Shown in pieces: positions 1-5,601 of a stretch of 8,069 nt of DNA. The translations under genes and the position numbers were made by a program. Below the pieces are notes generated by a model. The model ran no database searches. It saw only the letters and a program-made list of their open reading frames with translations, and was not told the origin of the DNA. The DNA is taken from positions 1-8,069 of the forward strand of contig JAUWJM010000071.1 of the NCBI GenBank assembly GCA_030607715.1, in the 5' to 3' direction. This stretch comes from Candidatus Aerophobota bacterium. GTDB lineage: Bacteria; Aerophobota; Aerophobia; Aerophobales; B3-G15. Numbering within the stretch: the first letter of the stretch is position 1; every line of letters begins with the position of its first letter.

Positions 1-276
1 TGGTATTCTCCTCTACGCAAAGCCCTGGATAGTTTTATAAACGAGACTCAAAGAGTAGTCTCGGGAATAGTAAGGATGAAACTCTTCAAGGGAAATTGTC
101 AGGTAACGGGTAGAAAATCACCTTATTCGCTCTACGATAAAAAATTAGCTACCTATGGGGAAGAAGATACCTTTAACCAAAAAGATTCCCGGGGATTTGT
201 TCAAATCTGGGGCTTAAGCTTGCAAACCATAGCTAAATTAAGAGGTAAAAAACTATCAAATGAAAAGGGGAGATAA
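1..276 (+). CDS. argG: Argininosuccinate synthase, C-terminal part (5' end outside window)
   Basis: The reading frame is open from the first base of the window to TAA at 274-276, giving 91 residues of a protein that begins upstream. Argininosuccinate synthase joins citrulline and aspartate using ATP in the cytoplasm, the penultimate step of arginine synthesis. The visible part matches the C-terminal multimerisation region of the family: a [13 protein letters not shown] block, then VRMKLFKGN, the highly conserved [10 protein letters not shown] block, [12 protein letters not shown], and GFVQIWGL close to the end. The ATP- and substrate-binding residues lie upstream and are not visible. An internal ATG at 76 is only a methionine inside the conserved block and not a start. 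The gene ends one base before lpxA, and its last codons carry the lpxA ribosome binding site, so the two are probably cotranscribed. Identification is firm from these motifs. Confidence 0.95.
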   Translation, partial: WYSPLRKALDSFINETQRVVSGIVRMKLFKGNCQVTGRKSPYSLYDKKLATYGEEDTFNQKDSRGFVQIWGLSLQTIAKLRGKKLSNEKGR

Positions 277-277
277 A

Positions 278-1084
278 ATGGAAATAGTAGTACATCCAAC
301 AGCTATAGTTCATCCTCGGGCACAGTTAAGTGAAGGGGTGCAGGTAGGCCCTTATTCCATAGTAGAAGAAAATGTTAGTATAGGCAAAGAAACTAAAATT
401 GGTCCTGGTGTTCTCCTGGAAGGATGGATCAAAATTGGCAGCAGATGTGTTATCCAAAAGGGTGTAGTCATTGGGACTCCGGCTCAAGATATAAGGTACA
501 AGGGAGAAAGAAGTTTTGTAGAGATTGGAGATGGAAATATTATCAGGGAATACACCACTATCCATAGAGGAACCAAGAAAGATAGCGTTACCCGAATAGG
601 TAACAATAATTTTATAATGGCCTACTCCCATATAGCCCATAATTGCCAGGTGGGAGATGGGGTAGTTATCGCTAATGTGGGAACTTTAGCGGGCTATGTC
701 AGGGTTGAGGATAAAGTTATAATTAGTGGATTAAGTGCTGTGCACCAGTTTGTAAGGATAGGTGCTTATTCAATAGTTGGTGCATGCTCCAAGGTAATCA
801 AGGATATTCCTCCCTATACCAAAGCTTATGGAAATCCTACCACTCTCTGGGGATTAAATACTGTGGGACTGCGAAAAGCTAATTTTCCTCTTCCTATTAG
901 AAACAGCTTGAAAAAAGCTTATAAGATCCTTTTTAGATCAAATCTTAATACCCAGCAGGCTTTGGAAAGAATCAAAAATGAGCTGAAAGGAATATCTGAG
1001 GTTGATTATCTATGCAATTTTATTCAAAGCTCCAAACGGGGAATAAATAAGGAAAAAGGCAGCGGATTTTCTGAAAAAATATAA
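278..1084 (+). CDS. lpxA: UDP-N-acetylglucosamine O-acyltransferase (lipid A synthesis)
   Basis: LpxA transfers a 3-hydroxyacyl chain from acyl carrier protein to the 3-OH of UDP-GlcNAc, the first step of lipid A synthesis, in the cytoplasm. The product is 268 residues (E. coli 262). Residues 1-180 are hexapeptide repeats of a left-handed beta-helix (HPTAIVHP, VQVGPYSIV, VSIGKETKIGPGV). Family landmarks follow: QDIRYKGE (70-77), TIHRGT, NNNFIMAYSHIAH with the catalytic base expected at His121 (His125 in E. coli), AVHQF (154-158), IPPY and a helical C-terminal domain. The start at 278 has AAGGGGAGA a few bases upstream and fits the family N-terminus. An in-frame ATG at 260 would add six residues overlapping argG and is less likely. 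Unusual residues: Tyr140 where E. coli has His144, Ala169 at the Gly173 acyl-chain ruler, and Pro187 for His191. No lpxD, lpxC or fabZ is adjacent in the window. The family call is secure; the acyl chain length used cannot be read. Confidence 0.95.
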   Translation: MEIVVHPTAIVHPRAQLSEGVQVGPYSIVEENVSIGKETKIGPGVLLEGWIKIGSRCVIQKGVVIGTPAQDIRYKGERSFVEIGDGNIIREYTTIHRGTKKDSVTRIGNNNFIMAYSHIAHNCQVGDGVVIANVGTLAGYVRVEDKVIISGLSAVHQFVRIGAYSIVGACSKVIKDIPPYTKAYGNPTTLWGLNTVGLRKANFPLPIRNSLKKAYKILFRSNLNTQQALERIKNELKGISEVDYLCNFIQSSKRGINKEKGSGFSEKI

Positions 1085-1122
1085 GATTCTTCCCTTATCA
1101 TTGAGAATCTTTTAAGGGAAGA
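1083..1122 (+). other. Two overlapping, mutually exclusive inverted repeats after lpxA
   Basis: One perfect 8-bp stem pairs AAGATTCT (1083-1090) with AGAATCTT (1104-1111). A second perfect 10-bp stem pairs TCTTCCCTTA (1088-1097) with TAAGGGAAGA (1113-1122). They share bases 1088-1090, and each arm set sits in the other's loop, so only one can form fully. The first stem starts on the last base of the lpxA stop codon. Neither is followed by a proper U-tract (the first is followed by TTAAGGG), so this is not a standard intrinsic terminator. It could be a 3'-end stabiliser, a weak terminator for the argG-lpxA transcript, or an attenuator-like switch. The role is inferred; the repeats are directly visible. 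Confidence 0.45.
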
Positions 1123-1174
1123 TATGAGATTGCTTATCAGCGGGCAGCGAGTTATAAAACTGGAGTGATGTATC

Positions 1175-1208
1175 TTGACATTCGTCAGTTTAAGACTAAA
1201 ATTATAAT
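1175..1208 (+). promoter_or_regulatory. Sigma70-type promoter of the hflX operon
   Basis: A perfect -35 hexamer TTGACA lies at 1175-1180. TAAAAT at 1197-1202 is a good -10 hexamer with a 16-base spacer. A perfect TATAAT at 1203-1208 also lies here but would need a 22-base spacer, so it is less likely to pair with this -35. Transcription would start near 1209-1215, only about ten bases ahead of the strong Shine-Dalgarno at 1220-1228. This placement separates hflX from argG-lpxA and supports translation starting near 1241. Confidence 0.6.
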
Positions 1209-1219
1209 GATATAAATTT

Positions 1220-1228
1220 AGGAGGAGG
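1220..1228 (+). promoter_or_regulatory. Strong Shine-Dalgarno that decides the hflX start
   Basis: AGGAGGAGG is the best ribosome binding site in the spacer. It lies in the hflX frame and just ahead of the conserved N-terminal residues of HflX. No ATG, GTG or TTG in that frame lies within reach. The first plausible initiation codon is ATT at 1241, twelve bases downstream. The CNNM-type gene downstream has a comparable gap of 11-13 bases between its AAGGAGGAG and its TTG. Confidence 0.55.
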
Positions 1229-1240
1229 AAAAAACCTAAG

Positions 1241-2548
1241 ATTTTAACCAAAAAAGGTAAAACAAAATTAATAGAAGGAACGAGAAGGGAAAGGGCTATC
1301 TTAGTTGCTTTAAATCGTGAGGAAAAAAGAGGAACTGATGAGTGGTCCTTGAAAAATTCTTTAACGGAACTATCTTGTTTAGTGGAAACTGCTGGAGGGG
1401 AAGTAATTGGCACAGTTACTCAAACTCGCAAAGCAAAAGATAGTGCCTTTTACATTGGGAAAGGTAAAGCTCAAGAGATAGCTAACCTATCTCAGGAATT
1501 AGAAGCTAAAGTAGTGATTTTTGATGATGAGCTTACTCCTTCCCAGCAGAAAAATTTAGAAGAAAAAATAGGAAGCAAGGTTATCGATAGAACTCAATTA
1601 ATTCTAGATATCTTTGCTCAGAGAGCTCGCTCTGGAATGGGTAAAATTCAGGTAGAATTAGCTCAACTTACCTATCTTCTTCCTCGCTTAAAAGGTAAAG
1701 GAATTCTTCTTTCTCGCTTAGGAGGAGGGATTGGCACCCGCGGACCAGGAGAAACTAAACTCGAGGTTGATCGACGAAGAATAAGTTCCCGCATCATTAC
1801 CCTTAAAGACAAGATAAAAAAGCTCGAAAAACAAAGAGAGGTTTTAAAGAAAAAAAGAAGGTTTTACTGGGTTGCAGCTTTAATAGGTTATACCAATGTA
1901 GGAAAATCTACCTTACTTAACAGGTTAACTTCGGCTAAGGTAAAGGTGGACGATAAACTATTTGCCACTTTGGACCCCACCACCAGAAAAGTAATTCTTC
2001 CCAATCATCAAATTCTTCTTCTTACTGATACAGTTGGCTTCATTAACAAATTACCTCATCATCTAATCGCTTCCTTTCACGCCACTTTAAAGGAAATAGA
2101 AGACGCAGATTTGCTGATAAACATTCTGGATGCTTCCCATCCTAAATTTGAGGAACAAAATCGAGCTACTTACCTGGTACTAAAGGAGCTGGGTGTGGAA
2201 GATAAACCAGTAATTAATGTTTTAAACAAGATTGATTTAATTTTCAATGCTCATCATCTCTCTCGGGCTCAAAGAGCCATTGATTTTAGTATAACTATAT
2301 CAGCTCTCACCGGGAAAGGGATGGATGAGCTACTTGACCGTATAACTCAAATCTTAGAGAAAGAAAGAATTACTGGTGAGTTTATTTTCCCTTACCAGAA
2401 AAGTGACTTAATTTCCTTAATTTACCAACAGGGAAAAGTGCTAAATAAGGAGTATTTGAAAGATAAGATTGTAGTAAAGGCAAGAGTAAATCCGATACTA
2501 AGTAAAAAACTAATAGATTATACAAATGGAGGTAGTAAACCCCATTAG
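1241..2548 (+). CDS. hflX: HflX ribosome-splitting GTPase (probable ATT start)
   Basis: HflX is a cytoplasmic GTPase that binds the 50S subunit and splits stalled or hibernating 70S ribosomes under stress. From the ATT at 1241 the product is 435 residues. The N-terminal HflX domain holds the [15 protein letters not shown] block, [45 protein letters not shown] and the family signature [10 protein letters not shown] (about 162-171). A coiled, lysine-rich helix pair follows. The GTPase domain shows G1 GYTNVGKS (216-223), G2-region [10 protein letters not shown]3 DTVGF (263-267), G4 NKID (329-332) and G5 SAL (354-356), with a C-terminal domain to the end. The first in-frame standard start is TTG at 1349, but it would delete the first beta strand conserved in E. 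coli HflX and has a poor ribosome site. Hence the ATT choice; a sequencing error is the alternative. The gene is first in an operon with rpiB. Family identity is certain; the exact start is not. Confidence 0.93.
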   Translation: MLTKKGKTKLIEGTRRERAILVALNREEKRGTDEWSLKNSLTELSCLVETAGGEVIGTVTQTRKAKDSAFYIGKGKAQEIANLSQELEAKVVIFDDELTPSQQKNLEEKIGSKVIDRTQLILDIFAQRARSGMGKIQVELAQLTYLLPRLKGKGILLSRLGGGIGTRGPGETKLEVDRRRISSRIITLKDKIKKLEKQREVLKKKRRFYWVAALIGYTNVGKSTLLNRLTSAKVKVDDKLFATLDPTTRKVILPNHQILLLTDTVGFINKLPHHLIASFHATLKEIEDADLLINILDASHPKFEEQNRATYLVLKELGVEDKPVINVLNKIDLIFNAHHLSRAQRAIDFSITISALTGKGMDELLDRITQILEKERITGEFIFPYQKSDLISLIYQQGKVLNKEYLKDKIVVKARVNPILSKKLIDYTNGGSKPH

Positions 2549-2563
2549 ATAGTAAATATCTAA
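2545..2563 (+). repeat. Short AT-rich inverted repeat at the hflX-rpiB junction
   Basis: TTAGATA (2545-2551) and TATCTAA (2557-2563) form a perfect 7-bp stem with a 5-base loop that includes the hflX stop codon. There is no T-tract after it and the stem is A/T rich, so it is unlikely to be a terminator. It may slightly influence rpiB translation or may be chance. Confidence 0.25.
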
Positions 2564-2583
2564 CAGGATAAAAGTTGAGAGGA

Positions 2584-3045
2584 ATGAGAATTGCTTTAGC
2601 TGCAGATCATGGTGGATACAAATTAAAAAAAGAGATAAAAAAATTTTTAGAAGAAAAAAAGATAAATTATGAGGACTTTGGAACTTACAGTGATAAACCC
2701 ACTGATTATCCAGACTGGGGAGAAAAAGTAGCTCAAGCTGTGGTAGACCAAAAATTTGACCGGGGGATACTCATCTGTGGAACAGGTTTGGGGATGACTA
2801 TCTTAGCTAACAAATTTCCCGGAATACAGGCAACTCCTTGCTATAATATCTTTACGGCGCGTCTTTCCAGAAGACACAACAACTCCAACATTCTTATTTT
2901 GGGAGGAAGAGTAACCGGGATTGACTTAGCCAAAGAGATAACGAGAGAATGGTTAACTACAGGTTTTGATGGTGAAAGACACCTGAGACGTATCAACAAA
3001 ATAAGACAGATAGAGCAAAGACACTTTAAGGAGGAGTTAATTTAG
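2584..3045 (+). CDS. rpiB: Ribose-5-phosphate isomerase B
   Basis: RpiB interconverts ribose 5-phosphate and ribulose 5-phosphate in the non-oxidative pentose phosphate pathway (RpiB/LacAB sugar isomerase family). The 153-residue product is of normal length. It shows ADHGG with Asp8 and His9, DYPDWGEKVA, GILICGTGLGM with the catalytic Cys65, the ANKFPGI segment, SRRHNNSNIL with His98 (E. coli His99), and a terminal GERHLRRI block that binds phosphate. All key residues of the family are present. ATG at 2584 gives the usual MRIALAADH beginning. A TTG at 2575 would add three residues and is better spaced (6 bases) from AGGA at 2565-2568, so it cannot be excluded. The gene follows hflX by about 35 bases and ends two bases before the next gene's TTG, so cotranscription is likely. 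Its ribulose 5-phosphate is also the acceptor for the hexulose-6-phosphate synthase encoded on the opposite strand. LacA/LacB are relatives, but the Cys-containing CGTG motif favours RpiB. Confidence 0.93.
   Translation: MRIALAADHGGYKLKKEIKKFLEEKKINYEDFGTYSDKPTDYPDWGEKVAQAVVDQKFDRGILICGTGLGMTILANKFPGIQATPCYNIFTARLSRRHNNSNILILGGRVTGIDLAKEITREWLTTGFDGERHLRRINKIRQIEQRHFKEELI
3028..3036 (+). promoter_or_regulatory. Shine-Dalgarno supporting the TTG start of the CNNM-type gene
   Basis: AAGGAGGAG inside the end of rpiB is a strong ribosome site. The only usable in-frame start downstream is TTG at 3048, about 11-13 bases away, which is longer than the usual spacing. That start gives the expected hydrophobic N-terminus just before the FFSGSE motif of this family. 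Confidence 0.5.
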
Positions 3046-3047
3046 GC

Positions 3048-4313
3048 TTGGTTAACTCGCTGATTATATTAGTCTCGCTAATTTGTTGCATTGTTCTATC
3101 AGGATTTTTTTCAGGTTCGGAAATTGCCCTGTCTTCCCTATCTAAAATTACCCTGAAGAAAATGAGGAAGGAAAATCCTAAAAAAGGGGAAAAGATACAT
3201 CTTCTACTATCTAAACCTTCCCGATGGTTGATTACCATTCTGATAGGAAATAACCTGGTAAATATAGCTGCCGCTAGCCTGGCTACTATTTTAGTGCAAG
3301 GCATAGTAAAGGGAACACCAGGGCTGGCAGTAGGTGTAGCAACTGGAATTATGACCTTTGTTATCTTAATATTTGGAGAGGTAACCCCCAAGAGATACTG
3401 TCGTGAGCATGCTGAGAGGATAGCCTTGAAGACTGCCGGTCCAATTCTTTTTCTTTCCAAGGTTTTTGCTCCCATAGTTAATTTTCTCACCTTTTTAAGT
3501 GGGGGATTATTAAAAATATCTAAATCAGGAGAGGAGCCGATAAATCACCTGGTTACAGAAAAGGAAATTCATACTCTAATTGATATTGGACAGGAAGAGG
3601 GAGCCTTAGAAAAAAGGGAAGAAGAGTTAGCTCACTCAGCCCTGGAATTTGATGAAACCCGGGTTAAGGAAATAATAACCCCCCGAACTAAGATGACCTG
3701 TATTCCCGAGAAAGCTAATTTGGTAAAACTAGCTCAGCTTATAAACAAGGCAGGTTATTCTCGAATACCTGTCTATAGAGATAGAATAGACAATATCGTG
3801 GGAATAGCTTATGCTAAGGACCTCTTGAGGATACCCCATCTCTGGGAGAAAATGAAGGTAAAAGATATAATGCACTCTCCCATTTTTGTTCCCTATACTG
3901 TTAAGTTAAGTGAAATTTTCCGTCAACTGCAAAAGGAAAAAACTCATTTAGCTATAGTAGTTGATGAGTATGGAGGGGTAGCCGGCCTTATTACTGTTGA
4001 GGACTTATTGGAGGAGTTAGTGGGAGAGATAGAAGATGAATACGATTTAGACAGGGTGGAAAAGATAAAAATTTTAGATGATGGATCTGCCTTGGTTGAA
4101 GGAGATACAGACATTGACGAAATTAATGAGAAATTGGGAACCTTCTTTCCTGAAAAAGCCGCATCCTTTGAATCCATTGGAGGTCTCATATTTACAGTGC
4201 TGGGCCGAATGCCTAAAAGAGGAGAAAAAACCACCTATAATAATACCAAAATGGAAGTAGTGGAAGTTGACCAGCGAAGAATAAAAAAAGTTAAAATCTG
4301 GAAGAGTAAGTAG
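3048..4313 (+). CDS. CNNM/CorC (HlyC-CorC family) membrane transporter with CBS domains
   Basis: The 421-residue product has the standard layout of this family. A DUF21/CNNM membrane domain occupies roughly residues 3-160, with hydrophobic segments near 4-22, 60-84, 91-112 and 129-152. The hallmark FFSGSEIALSS is at 20-30 and FGEVTPKRY at 109-117. The linker VTEKEIHTLIDIGQEEGAL follows, then two CBS domains: about 208-262 (TPRTKM, YSRIPVYRD, GIAYAKDLL) and 272-328 (KDIMHSPIFVP, VVDEYGGVAGLITVEDLLEE). A CorC_HlyC domain runs from about 340 to the end (ALVEGDTDIDEINE, SIGGLIF). Characterised relatives export Mg2+ and use ATP-binding CBS domains; others are annotated as haemolysin-like, which is probably historical. 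Mg2+ transport is therefore inferred. The TTG start is the only one matching both the ribosome site and the N-terminus. The gene is last in the hflX operon, and its stop codon is one base from the stop of the convergent gene. Confidence 0.92.
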   Translation: MVNSLIILVSLICCIVLSGFFSGSEIALSSLSKITLKKMRKENPKKGEKIHLLLSKPSRWLITILIGNNLVNIAAASLATILVQGIVKGTPGLAVGVATGIMTFVILIFGEVTPKRYCREHAERIALKTAGPILFLSKVFAPIVNFLTFLSGGLLKISKSGEEPINHLVTEKEIHTLIDIGQEEGALEKREEELAHSALEFDETRVKEIITPRTKMTCIPEKANLVKLAQLINKAGYSRIPVYRDRIDNIVGIAYAKDLLRIPHLWEKMKVKDIMHSPIFVPYTVKLSEIFRQLQKEKTHLAIVVDEYGGVAGLITVEDLLEELVGEIEDEYDLDRVEKIKILDDGSALVEGDTDIDEINEKLGTFFPEKAASFESIGGLIFTVLGRMPKRGEKTTYNNTKMEVVEVDQRRIKKVKIWKSK

Positions 4314-4314
4314 T

Positions 4315-5601
4315 TTACCTTTTCTCCCAGCGGAGTAGCTCCATTACCGAGGAGAAAGTGCTTCCCTGCTTAATTTCTTCCCTAATTCTATTCTCCCTCT
4401 CCAAAACATCCATAGATCTATTAGCTATCTCAACTGCTTTTTCCTGGGGAATAACTATTAACCCATCATCATCACCTATTATCCAGTCTCCATCATTAAC
4501 TCTTTTCCCCCCTATTTGAATAGAGATTCCGATCTCTCCAAAACCCTTAGGTTCCCCAGCATGGGGTGTAATAACCTTAGCGTAAACAGGAAAGTTTAAC
4601 CTTTTTATATCCTCAACATCTCTAACTCCCCCGTAAATTACCACACCTCCTAATCCCTTTCTTAAAGCAGAATGAGTAGCCAGCTCTCCCCATACGGCTG
4701 GAGCGAGGCCACCAGCATCTATAACGATTATTTGCCCTTTTTCTGCTCTATCAATAGCCTCCACTGGCTTAGCCCAATCTCCAGGGTAAGTGCGAACAGT
4801 TAAAGCTTTTCCTACCATTTTTCTGTCCGAGCTTATCCTTGATAGCCCTTTAATTCCTTCCTCTCTATGCATAGCATCAGAAATATTAGCAGTTGATACT
4901 CTAAAAAAAATGGTAGCGACCTCTTCCTCTTTTACCCTTTTAAATAAATCTGTCTTTATTATCCTCTTTTCCTTTATAGCCTCTTTAATTATCATAGTTG
5001 CTCTTTGAGGATCCTGAGCCTTGCAAATTGCTCCCCCCACAATAATAATACTTGCTCCGGCATCTATTGCCAGGGCAGCTGTTTCTGAGTTTATTCCTCC
5101 AGCTACTGCCACGGGAAGATTTACTCCTCCAGAAATTTTATGGAGCAAGGCAAAAGTGTCTTCCCCTATCATCTGATCATCTATAGAAAGATGTATCCCG
5201 ATATAATCTACCCCCATTTCCTCCACAGCCTTAGCTCTACTTAGAGGAGAGGGAATATTCATTAGATCAACCATTACCTTTCCCCCGTAGTTTTTAGCAG
5301 CCCGAGCACATTCTTTAATGGTAGTCTCAGATGCTACCCCTAAAACAGAAACTATCTCAGCTCCGGCTTTGAAAGCTGCCTCAGCCTCTATCCTTCCCGC
5401 ATCCATAATTTTTAAATCAGCTACAATAGGAAGATGAGGAAACTTCTCCTTTAAGACTCTGATGCAGTTTAAACCTTCACTTTTAATTAAAGGCGTGCCA
5501 GCCTCCAGCCAGTCTGCCCCTCCAGATACAGCTGCCCCTGCTACTTTTAAAGCCCTGTTTAAATTTAAAAAATCTAAAGCTACCTGAATTACAGGTTTCA
5601 T
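4315..5601 (-). CDS. Hexulose-6-phosphate synthase fused to an RraA/aldolase-like domain
   Basis: This is a 428-residue two-domain protein. Residues 1-212 form an OMP-decarboxylase-suprafamily barrel of the hexulose-6-phosphate synthase (HPS) type: QVALD with Asp10, WLEAGTPLIKSEG with Glu33, DLKIMDAG with Asp62, Lys64 and Asp67, IGIHLSIDDQ, AVAGGI, and the phosphate-binding VGGAICKAQDP. HPS condenses formaldehyde with ribulose 5-phosphate, or runs in reverse to make ribulose 5-phosphate. Residues about 218-428 are an RraA-like domain with ISDAM, WGELATHSALRKG (304-316), the metal-site GGVRD (324-328), ITPHAGEPKG and DDDGLIVIP. Relatives of this domain are class II pyruvate aldolases/decarboxylases or RNase E regulators; no activity can be assigned here. 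Such fusions are known in archaea and some bacteria. The start has a clear AAGGAG site and overlaps the GT4 stop by ATGA, implying translational coupling. A keto-gulonate-phosphate decarboxylase is possible but DLKIMDAG fits HPS better. No phospho-hexuloisomerase is in the window. Confidence 0.9.
   Translation of the reverse strand: MKPVIQVALDFLNLNRALKVAGAAVSGGADWLEAGTPLIKSEGLNCIRVLKEKFPHLPIVADLKIMDAGRIEAEAAFKAGAEIVSVLGVASETTIKECARAAKNYGGKVMVDLMNIPSPLSRAKAVEEMGVDYIGIHLSIDDQMIGEDTFALLHKISGGVNLPVAVAGGINSETAALAIDAGASIIIVGGAICKAQDPQRATMIIKEAIKEKRIIKTDLFKRVKEEEVATIFFRVSTANISDAMHREEGIKGLSRISSDRKMVGKALTVRTYPGDWAKPVEAIDRAEKGQIIVIDAGGLAPAVWGELATHSALRKGLGGVVIYGGVRDVEDIKRLNFPVYAKVITPHAGEPKGFGEIGISIQIGGKRVNDGDWIIGDDDGLIVIPQEKAVEIANRSMDVLERENRIREEIKQGSTFSSVMELLRWEKR

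Noticed and set aside
326..640. 104-codon frame on the minus strand
   Set aside because: It lies wholly inside lpxA, whose protein is unmistakable; this is a shadow frame.
1083..1122. Simple rho-independent terminator after lpxA
   Set aside because: Stems are perfect but neither is followed by a run of T; TTAAGGG and GATATGAG follow them, so I described the repeats instead of calling a terminator.
1168..1215. A 15-codon open frame beginning ATG with GGAG just upstream, between lpxA and hflX
   Set aside because: It overlaps the hflX promoter, is very short, shows no recognisable motif, and the wider frame (1105-1215) matches nothing I know. It is more likely chance than a leader peptide.
1024..1413. 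129-codon minus-strand frame spanning the lpxA-hflX spacer
   Set aside because: It overlaps the conserved ends of lpxA and hflX, has no ribosome site, and its protein is low-complexity without family motifs.
3026..3490. 154-codon minus-strand frame
   Set aside because: It is antisense to the start of the CNNM-type gene, which has clear family motifs; no features of its own.
3944..4260. Frames on both strands over the CBS/CorC region
   Set aside because: Both are shadows of the CNNM-type gene; the Ser/Pro-rich minus-strand product is typical of antisense translation.
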